This document shows positions 1 to 11,100 of a DNA stretch of 64,000 nt, piece after piece. A program made the position numbers and the translations under genes. The DNA is from Liriodendron chinense (lineage: Eukaryota > Streptophyta > Magnoliopsida > Magnoliales > Magnoliaceae), in the NCBI GenBank assembly GCA_003013855.2, contig ML058439.1, positions 310,001 to 374,000 of the forward strand, in the 5' to 3' direction. The stretch's first letter is position 1. Each line of letters opens with the position of its first letter. The notes under the pieces are model-generated. The model was given only the letters and a program-made list of their open reading frames with translations, did no database searches and had not been told where the DNA came from.

Positions 1-147
1 GAAAGTCGGGTGAGATGGGTGCCAGGCGGTGCCAACACCAAAATCGATTGGGAGTTTCCCGCACCAACCCACCGACTTTGTGAGTCTTTAAAAGACCTCC
101 TTAGATGCATCTCCCTCTTCACAGGTGTCCAACCAATAGAGAGTTTT

Positions 148-168
148 TGTGAGAGAGAGAGAGTTGTT

Positions 169-216
<48 letters not shown>

Positions 217-540
217 GACGTGAGAGAGAGCTCCCATGCCGTTGTTGTTGTTGTTGTTGCTGGGGCAGAATCCCAGTTAAAAAAAAAAAAGAAGGAAGAA
301 GAAGAAGAAGAAGAAGAAGAAGGAGAAGGAGAAAAGAAGAAAGAAGAAAAAAAGAAAAGAAGAAAGAAGAAGAAAAAGAGAAGAAGAAAGAAAAAAAAAA
401 GGAGAAATAAAGAAGAAAGAAGAAGAAGAAGAAGGAAGAAGAAATAAAGAAAGAAAGAAAGACAAAGAAGAAGAAGGAAGAGGAAAGAAAGAAGAAGAAG
501 AAGGAAAAGAAGATAGAGGGAGAAAGAAGAAGAAGATTCT
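148..540. repeat. GA microsatellite followed by GAA/GAAA-rich tract
   Basis: (GA)n occupies roughly 150-212, a short GTT run lies at 239-260, and a purine-only tract rich in GAA runs from about 280 to 536. Matching CT/CTT tracts occur at 52533-52700 in the inverted family member, so the tract belongs to the LTR and is probably its transcribed leader. It is not coding: the long purine frames here are composition artefacts. Confidence 0.9.
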
Positions 541-1262
541 AACTCAGCGAATCAACTCGCCGAGTCGACTCAGTCCAAGAATCAATTCATTTCAAGTTTA
601 AGGAACGTCACAAAGTGAGTGATTCATCTCACGTGTAACTTTCTTCGTTAATTTTCTTTAGTGTTCTCTCCTATTCACGTTTAATTTATAAACTCTCCTT
701 CTCTAGTTAGGATTTTAGGCATACTTTTATACTTTCTTCCTTATCATGGAATCCTAGGTAAGGGATCCATTCATCTCCTATCTCTATATCCTTAAAAGTT
801 CACCTACCAAGTATCCTTTTCTTATTGTATTAATTTTCTCAAGTTTTTTTTTTTATGCACATGTCAGAATTCTACGACAATTCGATTTAGGATTTCTTAC
901 ATATGATGTCATCAAGATGCAACCCTAAAAACACGTAGTATTCTCAAGATTCAACGTGACATTATTCTTAAATTTACTAATCGACAACAACTTAGGTTTA
1001 AATAATTTACAATACATAACTCTTGGAACAACCTTAGCTAATTGTTAACGCACTAAACCTTACATAATGATCTTCTCAAAGCCCTCGATCAACAATAACT
1101 AAAATTAGATAAAGAATTATCTGAATGAAGATAACACATGCATGGTGTGATTGGAATTGAGTCGATATGCATTGTATGCTTGAAGAAGTGCTTCCATAAC
1201 TCATGACATATACATACATTTATACACTGCGACAGAATAGGAGCATGGTTGATTTGCCCACT

Positions 1263-1528
1263 GGCGTGCATGGTTGATTTGCCGCCTCGCTGTACCGGTT
1301 AGGTGAGCATTGTTGATTTGCGATAGGTTCCAATGTTCAGTGGCAGCGAGTTCTGGTCGTTTCACTTATTGAGTATAGTTGATTTGCTCAATTGAATCAG
1401 TGGTGTATGGTTGATTTTTTCATTGGCGTGCATGATTGATTTGCCACCTCGCTGTACCGGTTAGGTGAGCATGGTTGATTTGCGACAGGTTCCTAATGTT
1501 CAGTGGCAGCGAGTTTCTAGACGTTTAT
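1263..1528 (+). repeat. 162-bp tandem duplication inside the LTR
   Basis: The stretch beginning GGCGTGCATGGTTGATTTGC at 1263 recurs at 1425 with few differences. It includes the shared phrases CCTCGCTGTACCGGTTAGG and CAGTGGCAGCGAG. The short phrase GGTTGATTTGC recurs within each unit. No function is evident. Confidence 0.85.
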
Positions 1529-2008
1529 TGCTCTCACACGTACGATAACATACATGACATCACGATAATCATGTTCCATTTATAATAAATCATAAAGTGT
1601 ATCAATCATAATCTCATCCTCGTATATTTCATACAATTCTATCCGTTGATGATTCGCATCCTATCTCTTAGTAACTGGAATATTACCTATGATAGAAATG
1701 ACATCACTGGGCTTTTAGCTCACCAAAATCATCGCAGTTCTTGCAGGTCTTCAGGTAAAAAAAGACGCAGATGGAGTAGAATATTGAGATGGTCACGTGT
1801 TACTTAAACCCCAACCGTAGTCGATTTATTTTGTAAAATTCAATGTAATAAAACATTAGTGAAAAATAAACTTTATATTTGGGATTTATTTTAGTTATGC
1901 AATGTGTGGAATGGAATCTCATGGAATCTACGTTCGAATTTTCAATTCACACCCTGGAACTCGGGCTTTGGGCTGTTGTACTCGAGTCTCGAATTTCGGG
2001 GTGTGATA

Positions 2009-5000
2009 ATGGTGGTGTACCCTTGTCATCTTCGCATTTCCTTGACAATGGAAGCCCACACAATTCTAAGTTCCCTTTGAATGATTCATTGTTAAATGTA
2101 AGAAACTGTCGAATTTGTGGTGTTTTTCCCACGAGGTGGTTTTGTGACAAATTCAACACCGCAGGGAACGTTAGATTTGTAAGATGCTGAGGGATTTCAC
2201 CTGAAAATTTATTATGTGACAGATCTAATGATTCCAAATTCTTTATGTTTCCAAATGATGCTGGAATTTGGCCCATGAAATGGTTGTAAGACATATTGAG
2301 AATATGGAGCGACTTTAGATCCCCAAATGATTTTGGAATCTCCCCTTGAAATTTGTTCTTCGAGAGATCCACTATGGTGAAGACAGTAAGGATCTTTACT
2401 AGTTCCATCTCTTGCCCTTTGCTAACTATGGACACTATTTTTTTATAGTATATGGAACGTCTGTTGATTATTTTGCCAAGGACCAAAGATTGAGATTTGT
2501 CCTCTTCCATAACTCTTGAACATATTTGATGGCAAATTACCCTCAAAGCTATTGGAAGAGAGGTCAAAAATTTGTAACAATGGGAAGGAGTGATTTGTTA
2601 GAGGATGCTCAATGGTGCCATGAAATTGGTTGGATCTTAAGATGAGAATGCACAACTGGGACAAAGCTTCCAACCATAAAGGGCAGGTGTCATGTATTTG
2701 ATTGTTTTTGAGGTCTAATACCTCCAACTTTTTGCAGTTGGCCAAAGATCTTGGAACTTGGCCTTCTAATTGATTTCCATTGAGATCAAGTGTTTGTATA
2801 TTACATCCCTCTTTAAATGTCTGAAGGAAGGTGCCACTGAAAGCATTTCCTTGAAGATTCAACACACTAAGGGCATCGCCAATCTCACCCAAACACGGTG
2901 GAATCCAACCACTGAAGCTATTGTTAGATAAATCAAGGATTGTCAGGGATGTTGTGTTGCAAACTGATAAAAGGATTTCTCCACTGAGGCGATTGTTCGA
3001 AACTGAAAGGAAAAAGGAGGGTAATGGGATTGGAAGTAAGCCTTCTAGCATGTTGGAGCTAATGTCAAGAACAATCAAGGCACTTAATGAAAGATTGGGA
3101 GATAGTGGTTCCATTCCCTGCAGAAGGTTGTGAGAAAGATTTAAAGAGTTTAAAGACCCATTCCCAACCACCCATATCCATTTGGGTATTAAACCACTAA
3201 TTTTATTGTTAGAAAGGTCCAATTCACGCAAATTGATGTACTGCAGCTGTGAAGAAGAGGCATTGTGAAACTCACCAAGTTGACCGCTAAGTTGGTTACC
3301 TGAGAGATCCAGCCACTGTAATGATGGGAGTGAAAACAATGATGATGGAATGGTCCCACTAAGTTGGTTACCTGAGAGATCAAGAATCTCTAATGATGGG
3401 AGTGAAAACAATAATGATGGAATGGTCCCACTAAGTTGGTTACCTGTGAGATACTGAATCTGTAATGATGGGAGTGAAAACAATGATGATGGAATGGTCC
3501 CATTAAGCAAATTATTCCATAAGTTGATCTCTTTTAGATTCAGAAGCTCATTCCCATATGAAGAAGGAATTGGGCCGCTCAATCTATTGTATGAAAGATC
3601 CAAGTATTGTAGTTTGGTAAGGTTCCAAAGTGAGGATGGTAATGATCCAGACAAGTTGCAATTGCTGAGCTCTAATTTAGTCAAGAATTTGAGATTACCG
3701 AGAGAATCTGGTAACTTTCCTGAAAATCCAGTGTCTAACAGGATCAATTGCTGCAGAGTATTGTTTTGAGGGAACTCCGGCAAATTGCCTGCTAGAAGTG
3801 GATTGTATGATATGTCGATGATTTGTAGGTTTGGGAGCTGGAAAACACTTTCAGGGAATTTTCCATGCAATCCACACTCTGTAAGGAGCAGGGACGTCAA
3901 GGAGGATAAGTTCCTTGTGAAATTGGGTACTGCAAGTGAGAGATTGGTATAGGTGAGGTCAAGCTTAGATAGGAAATGAAGTTGGGAAAAAGAAGAATCG
4001 AGGGGGCCTAAAAGACTACAATCTCTTAAGATCAACTTGCGGAGACTCCCTGGGAACCTGGGCACTGCAGAGGGGAGATCATTTCCACTGAGGATGAGTT
4101 CAGATAAGAAATGGAGCTATGAAAGGGAAGAATAGATGGAGCCTGAAAGATCACAACCTTGTAAGATCAACTTGCAGAGACTCCCTGTGACACTGGGCAC
4201 TGCAGAGGAGAGATTGTTTTGACTGAGGTCAAGTTCGGATAAGACATGGAGCTGTGAAAAGGAAGAATAGATGGAGCCTGAAAGACCACAATCTTGTAAG
4301 ATCAACCTGCGGAGATTCCCTGTGAATTTGAGAACTATAGAGGAGAGATTGATAAAGCTGAGGTCGAGTTCAGAGTTCAGATAAGAAGTGGAGCTGTGAA
4401 AGGGAAGAATAGATGGAGCCTGAAAGACCACAGTATACTAAGCTCAACTTGCGGAGAGGAGGGAGTGGAAAATCTAAAGTCTGGCCCTGCAGTAAGATGT
4501 GTACCTGGTCTAGATAGAGTTCACTCAGACTCGACAGGTTTTGGACGAGTGCTTTAATGCTTGGGTTTTCCAGTTTCAGGTATTGACCATCTCCAGAACC
4601 ATTGTAATAATAATTGTAAGAAAGATCGAGAGAAACCAAGCTGGTCAAGAGGGAGATTTCCAGAGGGATTTGGCCATCAAAGGACGAATGAGAGATGTCG
4701 AGATGGGTCAAACTGGTGAGCTGGTCAAACCCAGATGGAATTGGAGAGGGATCGAAGCGATTGAGAGCGAGGTTTAGCCTCTGCAAGCTCCGAAGACGAA
4801 AGTGGCTTTCAAAATCAATTGGACCAAAGATGGAGAGCTCGCTGAGGTTGAGGCTGATCACGTGACCAGTGGGTCCATCACACGTGATGCGTTCCCAAGA
4901 GCAGCAATTGGGATTATTAGAATTCCAAGAGGGGAGAGTAGAGAGGGTGTTGGAATGAGTGAAGTTAAAACCAAGCTTGAGTTGGAGCAAAGAAGAGAAG

Positions 5001-5110
5001 TGAAGATGGTTGCATTGTTGTTGGGTAGTGGCGAAGAGAAAATTAGAAGGGAGAAGGAAGAGGATTATTGTGAGAAATGATGGGTTTTTAGAACAGAGGA
5101 GGAGAGCCAT
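2009..5110 (-). pseudogene. Decayed LRR receptor-like protein gene (RLP1), 3' end lost to an LTR
   Basis: The frame starts at 5110 with a signal peptide (MALLLCSKNPSFLTIILFLL), then the LRR N-cap with paired cysteines (CCSWERITCD) and LRRs of plant extracellular type (NLSGSLPSSLWNLTKLQYLD), closely related to the intact RLP at 17444-20767. It would have been a cell-surface receptor without kinase, of the Cf/RLP class. Four lesions are visible. A 7-bp duplication (GTTCAGA twice, plus strand 4368-4381) shifts the frame. CAG has become TAG at 4117-4119. An 11-bp deletion at the 2510/2511 junction, by comparison with the paralogue, shifts the frame again. The gene stops after KCEDDKGTPP where the LTR begins, so the transmembrane segment is missing. 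About 85 residues of LRRs present in the paralogue are also absent near 3225-3245. Confidence 0.93.
3297..3512 (-). repeat. Three 72-bp tandem copies of one LRR in RLP1
   Basis: Units starting at 3301, 3373 and 3445 (plus strand) are nearly identical and each encodes one 24-residue LRR of the form SLFSLPSLxxLDLSGNQLSGTIPS. The intact paralogue has a single equivalent before its GQLGEF motif. This is recent whole-repeat expansion, most likely by unequal exchange. Confidence 0.9.
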
Positions 5111-5385
5111 TAGTAATATTTGGGGATGTGATGGAATACAAAGCGTGAGCTTTTATTCATGAGACAATGCCATATATACGCCTAAAAAAACTCATACTTT
5201 TAAACTCTTCTTCAAAACCCGCCTAAGGTTTTCAAATAGGTCAAAGAACAACTCATTTTGACTTTGACTAACGGTAGTTATATAATTCCATCTCTTATAT
5301 TTCAAAAAGATAATTATGCCCTCTTTATTTTTTTGCTCCTTACACAAGGGTCGCCGATTCCACTCTAAAAGTGTACTATGTCATG
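5111..5385 (-). promoter_or_regulatory. Putative promoter of the RLP1 pseudogene
   Basis: On the minus strand a TATATA element lies at 5171-5177, about 60 bp upstream of the ATG at 5110. This is similar to the TATA-to-ATG distance in the intact RLP. No other gene is seen in this interval. Confidence 0.45.
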
Positions 5386-5810
5386 GACCCCACAATGATG
5401 TGTTTGTTTAATCCACACCATCCATCCTTCGTAGAACATGATTTGAAGTCATGAGCTCAAAAATAAAAAAGATTCAAATATTAGGTGGACCACAAAAGAG
5501 TTAACAATGACAATTAAACCCCCCATAAAAAAATGCTACGTCCCACTGTAACTTTTTTTTTCCATCCAACATGTTCATTATATGATGTAGACCTAAATTA
5601 AGAGAACAACTGTAATTCCTTTTTATCATCTAACATGTTTGGCCCTTGGGAATTTATTGAGGGCAAGCATTCAATTCATTGCGTTTCCTATGGTGTGGAC
5701 CACTTGAAATGTGAATCTGGCTCATATTTTGGTCAGTGCTCCAAAATGACCTCAAAAAATGAATAGACAGTTTGAATGTCCTACATACATCATGATGGGG
5801 GGCCACAGAT
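5386..5810. mobile_element. Fold-back MITE, copy a
   Basis: The left arm begins GGACCCCACAATGATGTGTTTG and the right arm ends ACATACATCATGATGGGGGGCC, its approximate reverse complement. The arms also share the CCACACCATCCATCC / GAATAGACAGTTTGAATG pairing. It is diverged, with poly(T) interruptions. No coding potential; non-autonomous and of uncertain superfamily. Confidence 0.75.
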
Positions 5811-5904
5811 TTTGAAACCTAGTGGAGAAGGTAGTGCTCCTTGGCTGAGACTGGAAACCAGCGGACTCCAATTTCCTCGAAGAGGCTTCTTGCACAGGGA
5901 AGTT

Positions 5905-6384
5905 AGGGTGGGGCCCACCTTGACCTGTATGAGAATTCCACATTGTTCATCCATTTTTCAAGTTCATTTTAGGTTAGGCAATAAAAAATGAGCTGGATCC
6001 AAGACTTAAGTGGGCCACACCAGAGGATCCTCATGACAACTGTCGAAATATTTGTATGGCCATGAAACTTTTGTGTTAGGATAAGTTTTTTTTTTTTTTT
6101 TTTTTGTAGTTCATCCCAAAAGAAATGACCTTATAAACAGTTTGGATGGCATATAAATAGCTAGGTGGAGCCTAGAAAGGTCTCAACGGTAGGCATTTCT
6201 TTTTCTAATTTTCTCTCTGCTGTAGCCCATTTGAGTCTTGGATCCGTCTCATTTTTTGTTACAAGTCCTAAAAATGAGCTCATAAAACCGGTGGGTGGGA
6301 TGGATTACTTACACACATCACGGTGGCCCCACCTAACTTCCAGGAACTTCCTACTAAAGCTCTGGCAGGAAACCGGCTTGCGGA
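5905..6384. mobile_element. Fold-back MITE, copy b
   Basis: Left arm GGTGGGGCCCACCTTGACC; right arm CACACATCACGGTGGCCCC. The internal landmarks of the family are present: GGATCCAAGACTTAAGTGGGCC, CTTATAAACAGTTTGGATGGC and GGATCCGTCTCATTTTTTG. Its outer right end adjoins GGACGCGGATTAGC, which starts copy c. Confidence 0.75.
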
Positions 6385-6914
6385 GGACGCGGATTAGCTA
6401 CTGACCACGACAGTAGCAAGTCTCGCTGCTACTGAAATCACGTCACCATGTTCTATGGGCCCCACCATGATGAATGTGTTGTATCCATACCATCCACCCA
6501 TTTGGATACATCAATTTTGGGTGTAAGCCAAAGAATGAGGCAGATCCAAAGTTCAAGTGGACTCCACCGTAGAAAACAGTGGGACAACACCGTTGAAACC
6601 TTCCTAGGGCCCACCATGATGTTTATTGGAGCTCCAACCTGTTTATAAGTTAACAAATACATGAACTAAGGGGGAAAAACAAATATTAGATTGATTGAAA
6701 ACTTGTGGCCCAAACAAGTTTTTAATGGTAGGCGTTCAATCCCTACTGTTTTCTGTGGTGGGGTCCACTTGAGATATGGATCTGACTCATTCTTTGGGTC
6801 ATATCCTAAAATGATTTCTCCAAGTGAATGGACGGTGTGGATACAACACATACATCATGGTGGGGCCCACAGAACTTGGTGACATCACTTCCGTTTAGTA
6901 GCTAATCCGCGTCC
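6385..6914. mobile_element. Fold-back MITE, copy c, with perfect 17-bp terminal inverted repeats
   Basis: GGACGCGGATTAGCTAC at 6385-6401 is the exact reverse complement of 6898-6914. Inside, the GGGCCCCACCATGATG arm (6457) pairs with ACATCATGGTGGGGCCC (6853-6869). This copy best defines the outer ends of the family. No reading frame of note. Confidence 0.85.
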
Positions 6915-6929
6915 GCTTCCGGAACTAGC

Positions 6930-7440
6930 GATGCGATCGGTGGATCTCCAATTCCACAAAGTGGGTGGGATACCAAACTGTGGGGTCCACCTTGATGTAT
7001 GTTCCTTACATCCATGCCGTTCAACCATTTTCACAGCTATCTTTAGTATGTTATCCGAAAAATGAAGCAGATCCAAGCCTCAGTTGGACCATACCAGATG
7101 AAACAGTGGTGATTGACCATTAAAAACTTCTTATGGTTGACAAAAGTTTTGTAACAACCTGAAATTTGTGTGGGCCTTTCATCGAGGTCTTTGCAACCTT
7201 ATCAAAAGGTTGGATGGCAAATAAACATTTCGGTAGCGCCCAAGAAGTTTTTAATGGTGGGATTCAATCACCAATGTTTCCTTAAATGTGGTCCACCTGA
7301 GATTTGAATCTGCTTCATTTTTTAGATCATATCCTAAAATGAGCTGTAAAAATGTATGGAGGGTGTGGATGTAAGGTACATGAATCACAATAAGCCCCAC
7401 AGTTAAGTATCCACCGAAGCCCCATCGGAACCAACCAGCG
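6930..7440. mobile_element. Fold-back MITE, copy d
   Basis: Left arm GTGGGGTCCACCTTGATGTATG near 6980; right arm ATGTAAGGTACATGAATCACAATAAG near 7370-7395. The central CATCGAGGTCTTTGCAACCTTATC phrase matches the family. More diverged than copy c. Confidence 0.7.
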
Positions 7441-8030
7441 ATGATCGTGGGGGTGGGGGGGAGATATTTATTAGGCGCACAGAGAGTTGCAAGCTTGGTG
7501 CATTTGGGTGTAAGAGAGCATCCGAGTTTTCTTTTTAATTTTTTAGGGTAAAGATATCTTTTAGAAAAAACAGTAACGGCATCTGAAGAAATGTGTTTTT
7601 CTTTTTTTTTGCGCTAACGGTAGAAATTTAAGTAGGTTATAGGAAAGAATTTAAAAGCAAGTAATTTTTTGAAATTCAACTAAAACATAGGTGGATATCT
7701 GGCGTTGTCTCTTTATTTATTTATAGACACAAGTAAACACAAGTGAAGGGCTTTTACCAATAATAAGATTCACACACACGTGTGAAACACTTTGCTGGAA
7801 GCATATTCTGATGGCCATTCGACTCTTTACTTTATGGGAAAAAATATTTGATTGAGTCAACCCAGTTGAATCACGTTGAGTTGTACTACATGGACTAAAT
7901 TTTCAAGCTGACCAGTCTGGTTGAGTCCTAACTGAGTTAGGGTTTTTGCAAGTTAATTTCAAAGAATCTTGGCTGAGTTTGCCAAATTCTTGGACTCCTG
8001 TCCAATTGAGCCTGAGAAACTGATGGACGG
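7441..8030. other. Intergenic, no gene seen
   Basis: AT-rich sequence with short poly(T) runs. I find no supported frame, RNA gene or paired repeat. From about 7980 it merges into a right-arm-like MITE remnant. Confidence 0.6.
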
Positions 8031-8094
8031 AGTGGATTTCTCACGGGCATCTCTGTTGGCCCCCACAAAGCTTCTGACCACAGCAACTTCTCCT

Positions 8095-8135
<41 letters not shown>

Positions 8136-8667
8136 ACCAAAAGCTTTGTGAGGCCCACTGTGAAATCAGTGTTATATCCACCCCATCGATCTGTTGCGTG
8201 AGCTATGTTAGAATTCTCACATAAAACTCAGATGGATTCAAAGCTCGAGCAGGCCCACAACAAGAAACAGTGAGATCGAATGCCCACCATTGAAACCTTC
8301 TTGGGGTTACAGAAGTTTTGTATATTGTAAATTTTGTTTTTTTGTTTCTTTTTTTCCCCTCATCTCCACAGGAATCACCTCATCAACGGGTTGAATGGCA
8401 TATAAACATCAAGTAGGCCAAAGAAAGTTTCAATGGTGAGAGTTTCTATTCATACTGCTCCTGATGGTGTGGTCCACTTGAGGTTTAGATCCACCTCATT
8501 TTTAGGCTCAAGCATATAGCATGGGCTGAAGAAATTGATGGACGGAGCAGATGTCCCACAGACACCACAGTAAGCCCCACAGAGCTTTTTGTTTACACGG
8601 CTCCTATCACACGTAACTTGTAAAGGGCTAAGCACTTCTAAGCAACCTCAGTGGGCCGCACTATGTT
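8030..8667. mobile_element. Fold-back MITE remnant (copy e) with a GA run
   Basis: A right-arm piece (GATGGACGGAGTGGATTTCTC, 8020-8075) precedes a (GA)n run at 8101-8132. A left arm (GAGGCCCACTGTGAAATC, 8150) and right arm (GATGGACGGAGCAGATGTCCC, 8538) follow. The family landmarks ACCTCATCAACGGGTTGAATGG and GGTGTGGTCCACTTGAGG are present. The hAT-type MITE at 8668 lies in its right flank. Confidence 0.65.
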
Positions 8668-9491
8668 CAGTGTTTGCATTATCTCCGATATTATCGAAAT
8701 ATCCCCGATATTATCTCTATTTCTAGCTCAGCGATACCGATAACACTGATAGTATAAAAATTCTAGGTATCGGCAATGTGTTACTAAATATCGCTAATGT
8801 ATCGATATTGTAAATATTTTCAATTGTGTAAATTTCAGGCATCATTTGTATTGTCAATGCATTGATACCGCCGATGTATCACCAATATATTTTACTGCAT
8901 AAATTCCAACTGTTGCTTGTATTGTCAATGTATCTGCAAATATTTCGATAATATTGCTAATCTATAGATACACCAAAAATCTGTATGTTAAAAATTTTTC
9001 ATTTCATATTTTTTACGGCGCGTGGTTGTATGTAACGTTCAATTTGTCGACGATAATATTGATAATATCACAATATTATCATTATCGCAACATGGCAATA
9101 ACAAGACCACAATCTTTAGTTTCTTTTTCAGTTGTTAACGATTTGTTTGGAAAATCATGTGTTGCCGATATTCTGAAATATCAATGAATGTTTGGATGGA
9201 AGGTCAGATATTGGATGGATGAGATGGTTGAACTGATTTCTTACAGCAGCACATGCTTGTAAGCTCCCATTAAATAGAAACCTATTATGTATGCATTCTT
9301 TTTGCAATTTTTTTATTCATAAATATGCAAATATGTGTATTTTATCATCTCCTAAGGTTTCACTAAAAAATTCCACCGTTTTCCCCATTTTCCCCCATTT
9401 CCGGTTATCAGCGATATTATCGACGATATCGATATTGTTTCTGTATCCCTGGCTAGCGAAACTTGCAGCGATACCGAAACTTCAAACACTG
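8668..9491. mobile_element. hAT-type non-autonomous element (MITE), 824 bp
   Basis: The ends are CAGTGTTTG (8668-8676) and CAAACACTG (9483-9491), exact inverted repeats. They are flanked by the perfect 8-bp target duplication ACTATGTT at 8660-8667 and 9492-9499. An 8-bp duplication with CAG-type ends is the signature of the hAT superfamily. The interior is rich in CGATATTATCG words and codes for nothing recognisable. Subterminal CGATATTATCG repeats on both sides may be transposase-binding motifs (inference). Confidence 0.92.
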
Positions 9492-9499
9492 ACTATGTT

Positions 9500-9764
9500 C
9501 TATTTCTAAATTTGGGCCACATCATGTTTTATCGTAAGTTGACTCTGTCCGTAAGGCGATAGCTCGTATTAACCGTATGTACAATATATTAACTTGACAG
9601 AGACCTCCACCAGCTCATCTAATGAGTAGAGACTAATGAGGCAATTGATATTGATATAGGTCATTTACAATTAACTAACAAGCTTGTTAGGTAGCTGGGA
9701 AATAAAAGTAATTGATGGTAAATTACTTTTATATTTTCTTGAAAATGCCGTTTGTCCCTAAAAG
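9500..9764. other. Intergenic, no gene seen
   Basis: Host sequence to the right of the hAT-type element. It includes a CCACCAGCTCATCTAATGAG phrase that recurs near 12228. No supported gene. Confidence 0.55.
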
Positions 9765-10085
9765 TCCTACATTGGGTACCGAGCTATGTACCAAAATTCT
9801 GTGGGGCCCACCATAATATATGTGTTATATTCATGCCGTTTATTCATTTTTTCAAATCATATTAGGGCATGAGCCCAAAACTGAGGCAGATCCAAAGCTC
9901 AAGTGGTCCACAATATGAATAATTGTGTCTACAATTGAACCTACTATTATCTGTGGTGTGGTCCATTTGATCTTTGGATCCGTCTCGTTTTTTGGCTCAT
10001 ATCCTAAAATAATTTCAAAGGATGAATGAACAGTGTGGATATAACACATACATCATGGTGGGGCCCATAGAGTTTTGCTTTGAAA
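9765..10085. mobile_element. Fold-back MITE, copy f (short internal deletion form)
   Basis: Left arm GTGGGGCCCACCATAATATATG at about 9802; right arm ATAACACATACATCATGGTGG at about 10042. The central half found in full copies is missing, so it is roughly 270-320 bp. Confidence 0.8.
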
Positions 10086-10144
10086 AGAGGTATAATTTGC
10101 ATCCTTTTGAGGTGGGAATTCCATCTCTATTCATTTACCTCCAA

Positions 10145-10620
10145 TCAAACAGATATACATCAGACTGTCCCCACACAAAAACCAATGATTTGCATCATAT
10201 CCCCATTGTTTCCTGTGATGTAGCCCACTTGAGTTGTGGATCTGGTTGGTTTTTCTTCCCACGGCCCCAAATCCAAGACAACCTGATGAACGGAGTGGAT
10301 GTTACATATATAGCATTGGCCCCATAAAGCTCTAAGATTCACGCGTGTAAAATACGGGAGCGTGTAGTCACCGTTTCCCGGATGCCTTGCCTTAAGAGTC
10401 GGGTCATCAGAGCAGTCACCGTCTTGCATATGCCTTAACTCAAAACTCAGATCTAGCTAGATATCTACGCGAATAAGAAAGACCGATAGAATTGATTGAC
10501 GGTTTCCTGACGGTTTCCACATTCTTAGGCAGTTGTGCCAATCTTATTATTAGATGGGCCTGATTCTTTGAGGCAAGGCATCTACACGGTCAGGACTGCC
10601 AGATCAGTGGGCTCAATTCC
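10145..10620 (+). repeat. Segmental duplicate, first copy (pairs with 12285-12765)
   Basis: It shares an ordered series of blocks with 12285-12765: the TGTCCCCACACAAA region, CCCACGGCCC(C/T)AAATCCA, ACTCACGCGTGTAAAATA, AGTCGGGTCATCAGAG and CAAGGCATCTACACGG. A right-arm MITE remnant forms its left half. Confidence 0.8.
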
Positions 10621-10624
10621 ACCT

Positions 10625-11100
10625 CCCGGACTTAGTTGGTGCACAGGGATGTATTGTTGGGCCCACCATCATGTTTGTGAGAAATCCATTCCATCCATTC
10701 GTTTTGAGAGCTCATTTTAGGATAAGAGGCCAAAAATTATTAGGATCCAAAAGTCAATTGGGCTACACGAGAGGGAAAAGTGCGGACTCAGTTACCACCA
10801 TTAAAAACATTTGTATTGCCACAAAAGTTTTGGATCAATGTGATATTTGTTTTTTCCCTTCATCTGGTCTGTGTGACCTTATGAACAGCTTGGATGACAA
10901 ATAAACTTCATGATGGGCCCTAGGAGGGTTTCAACGGTGGGTATCATGGTCCCTATTGCTTTATGTGGTGTGGTCCACTTGAGCTTTGGATCTGTCTTAT
11001 TTTTCCGCTCGTGACTTAATGTGATCTTGAAAAATGAATGGACAGTGTGGATATAATACATATATTGTGATAAGGCCCAAAAAACTCAGTGACACTAATA
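10625..11100. mobile_element. Fold-back MITE, copy h
   Basis: Left arm GTTGGGCCCACCATCATGTTTG at about 10656; right arm GATATAATACATATATTGTGATAAGG at about 11050. The central landmarks GGATCCAAAAGTCAATTGGGC, CTTATGAACAGCTTGGATG and GGTGTGGTCCACTTGAGC are present. Confidence 0.78.

Larger units (their letters stand above)
1..2008 (+). mobile_element. Right part of a long LTR (Ty3/gypsy-like), plus orientation
   Basis: The right terminus reads CGGGGTGTGATA and stops exactly where RLP coding sequence resumes, so the element sits in the RLP gene to its right. Order seen: a TATA-like TTTAAAAG near 88-96, a GA run, a GAA-rich tract, a 162-bp tandem duplication, AATAAA-type poly(A) motifs near 1846-1872, then the terminus. 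The solo LTR at 21884-53696, read on its minus strand, shows the same order (TATAAAAG, GA/GAA tracts, GGGGCGTTACA end), so I treat both as one family. The ends suggest a Tekay/Del-type gypsy LTR; that is inference. The left end and any internal region lie outside the window. Confidence 0.72.

Noticed and set aside
10..465. Open frames of Glu/Lys/Arg or Phe/Leu/Ser repeats on both strands
   Set aside because: They follow the GA/GAA microsatellite inside an LTR; composition artefact.
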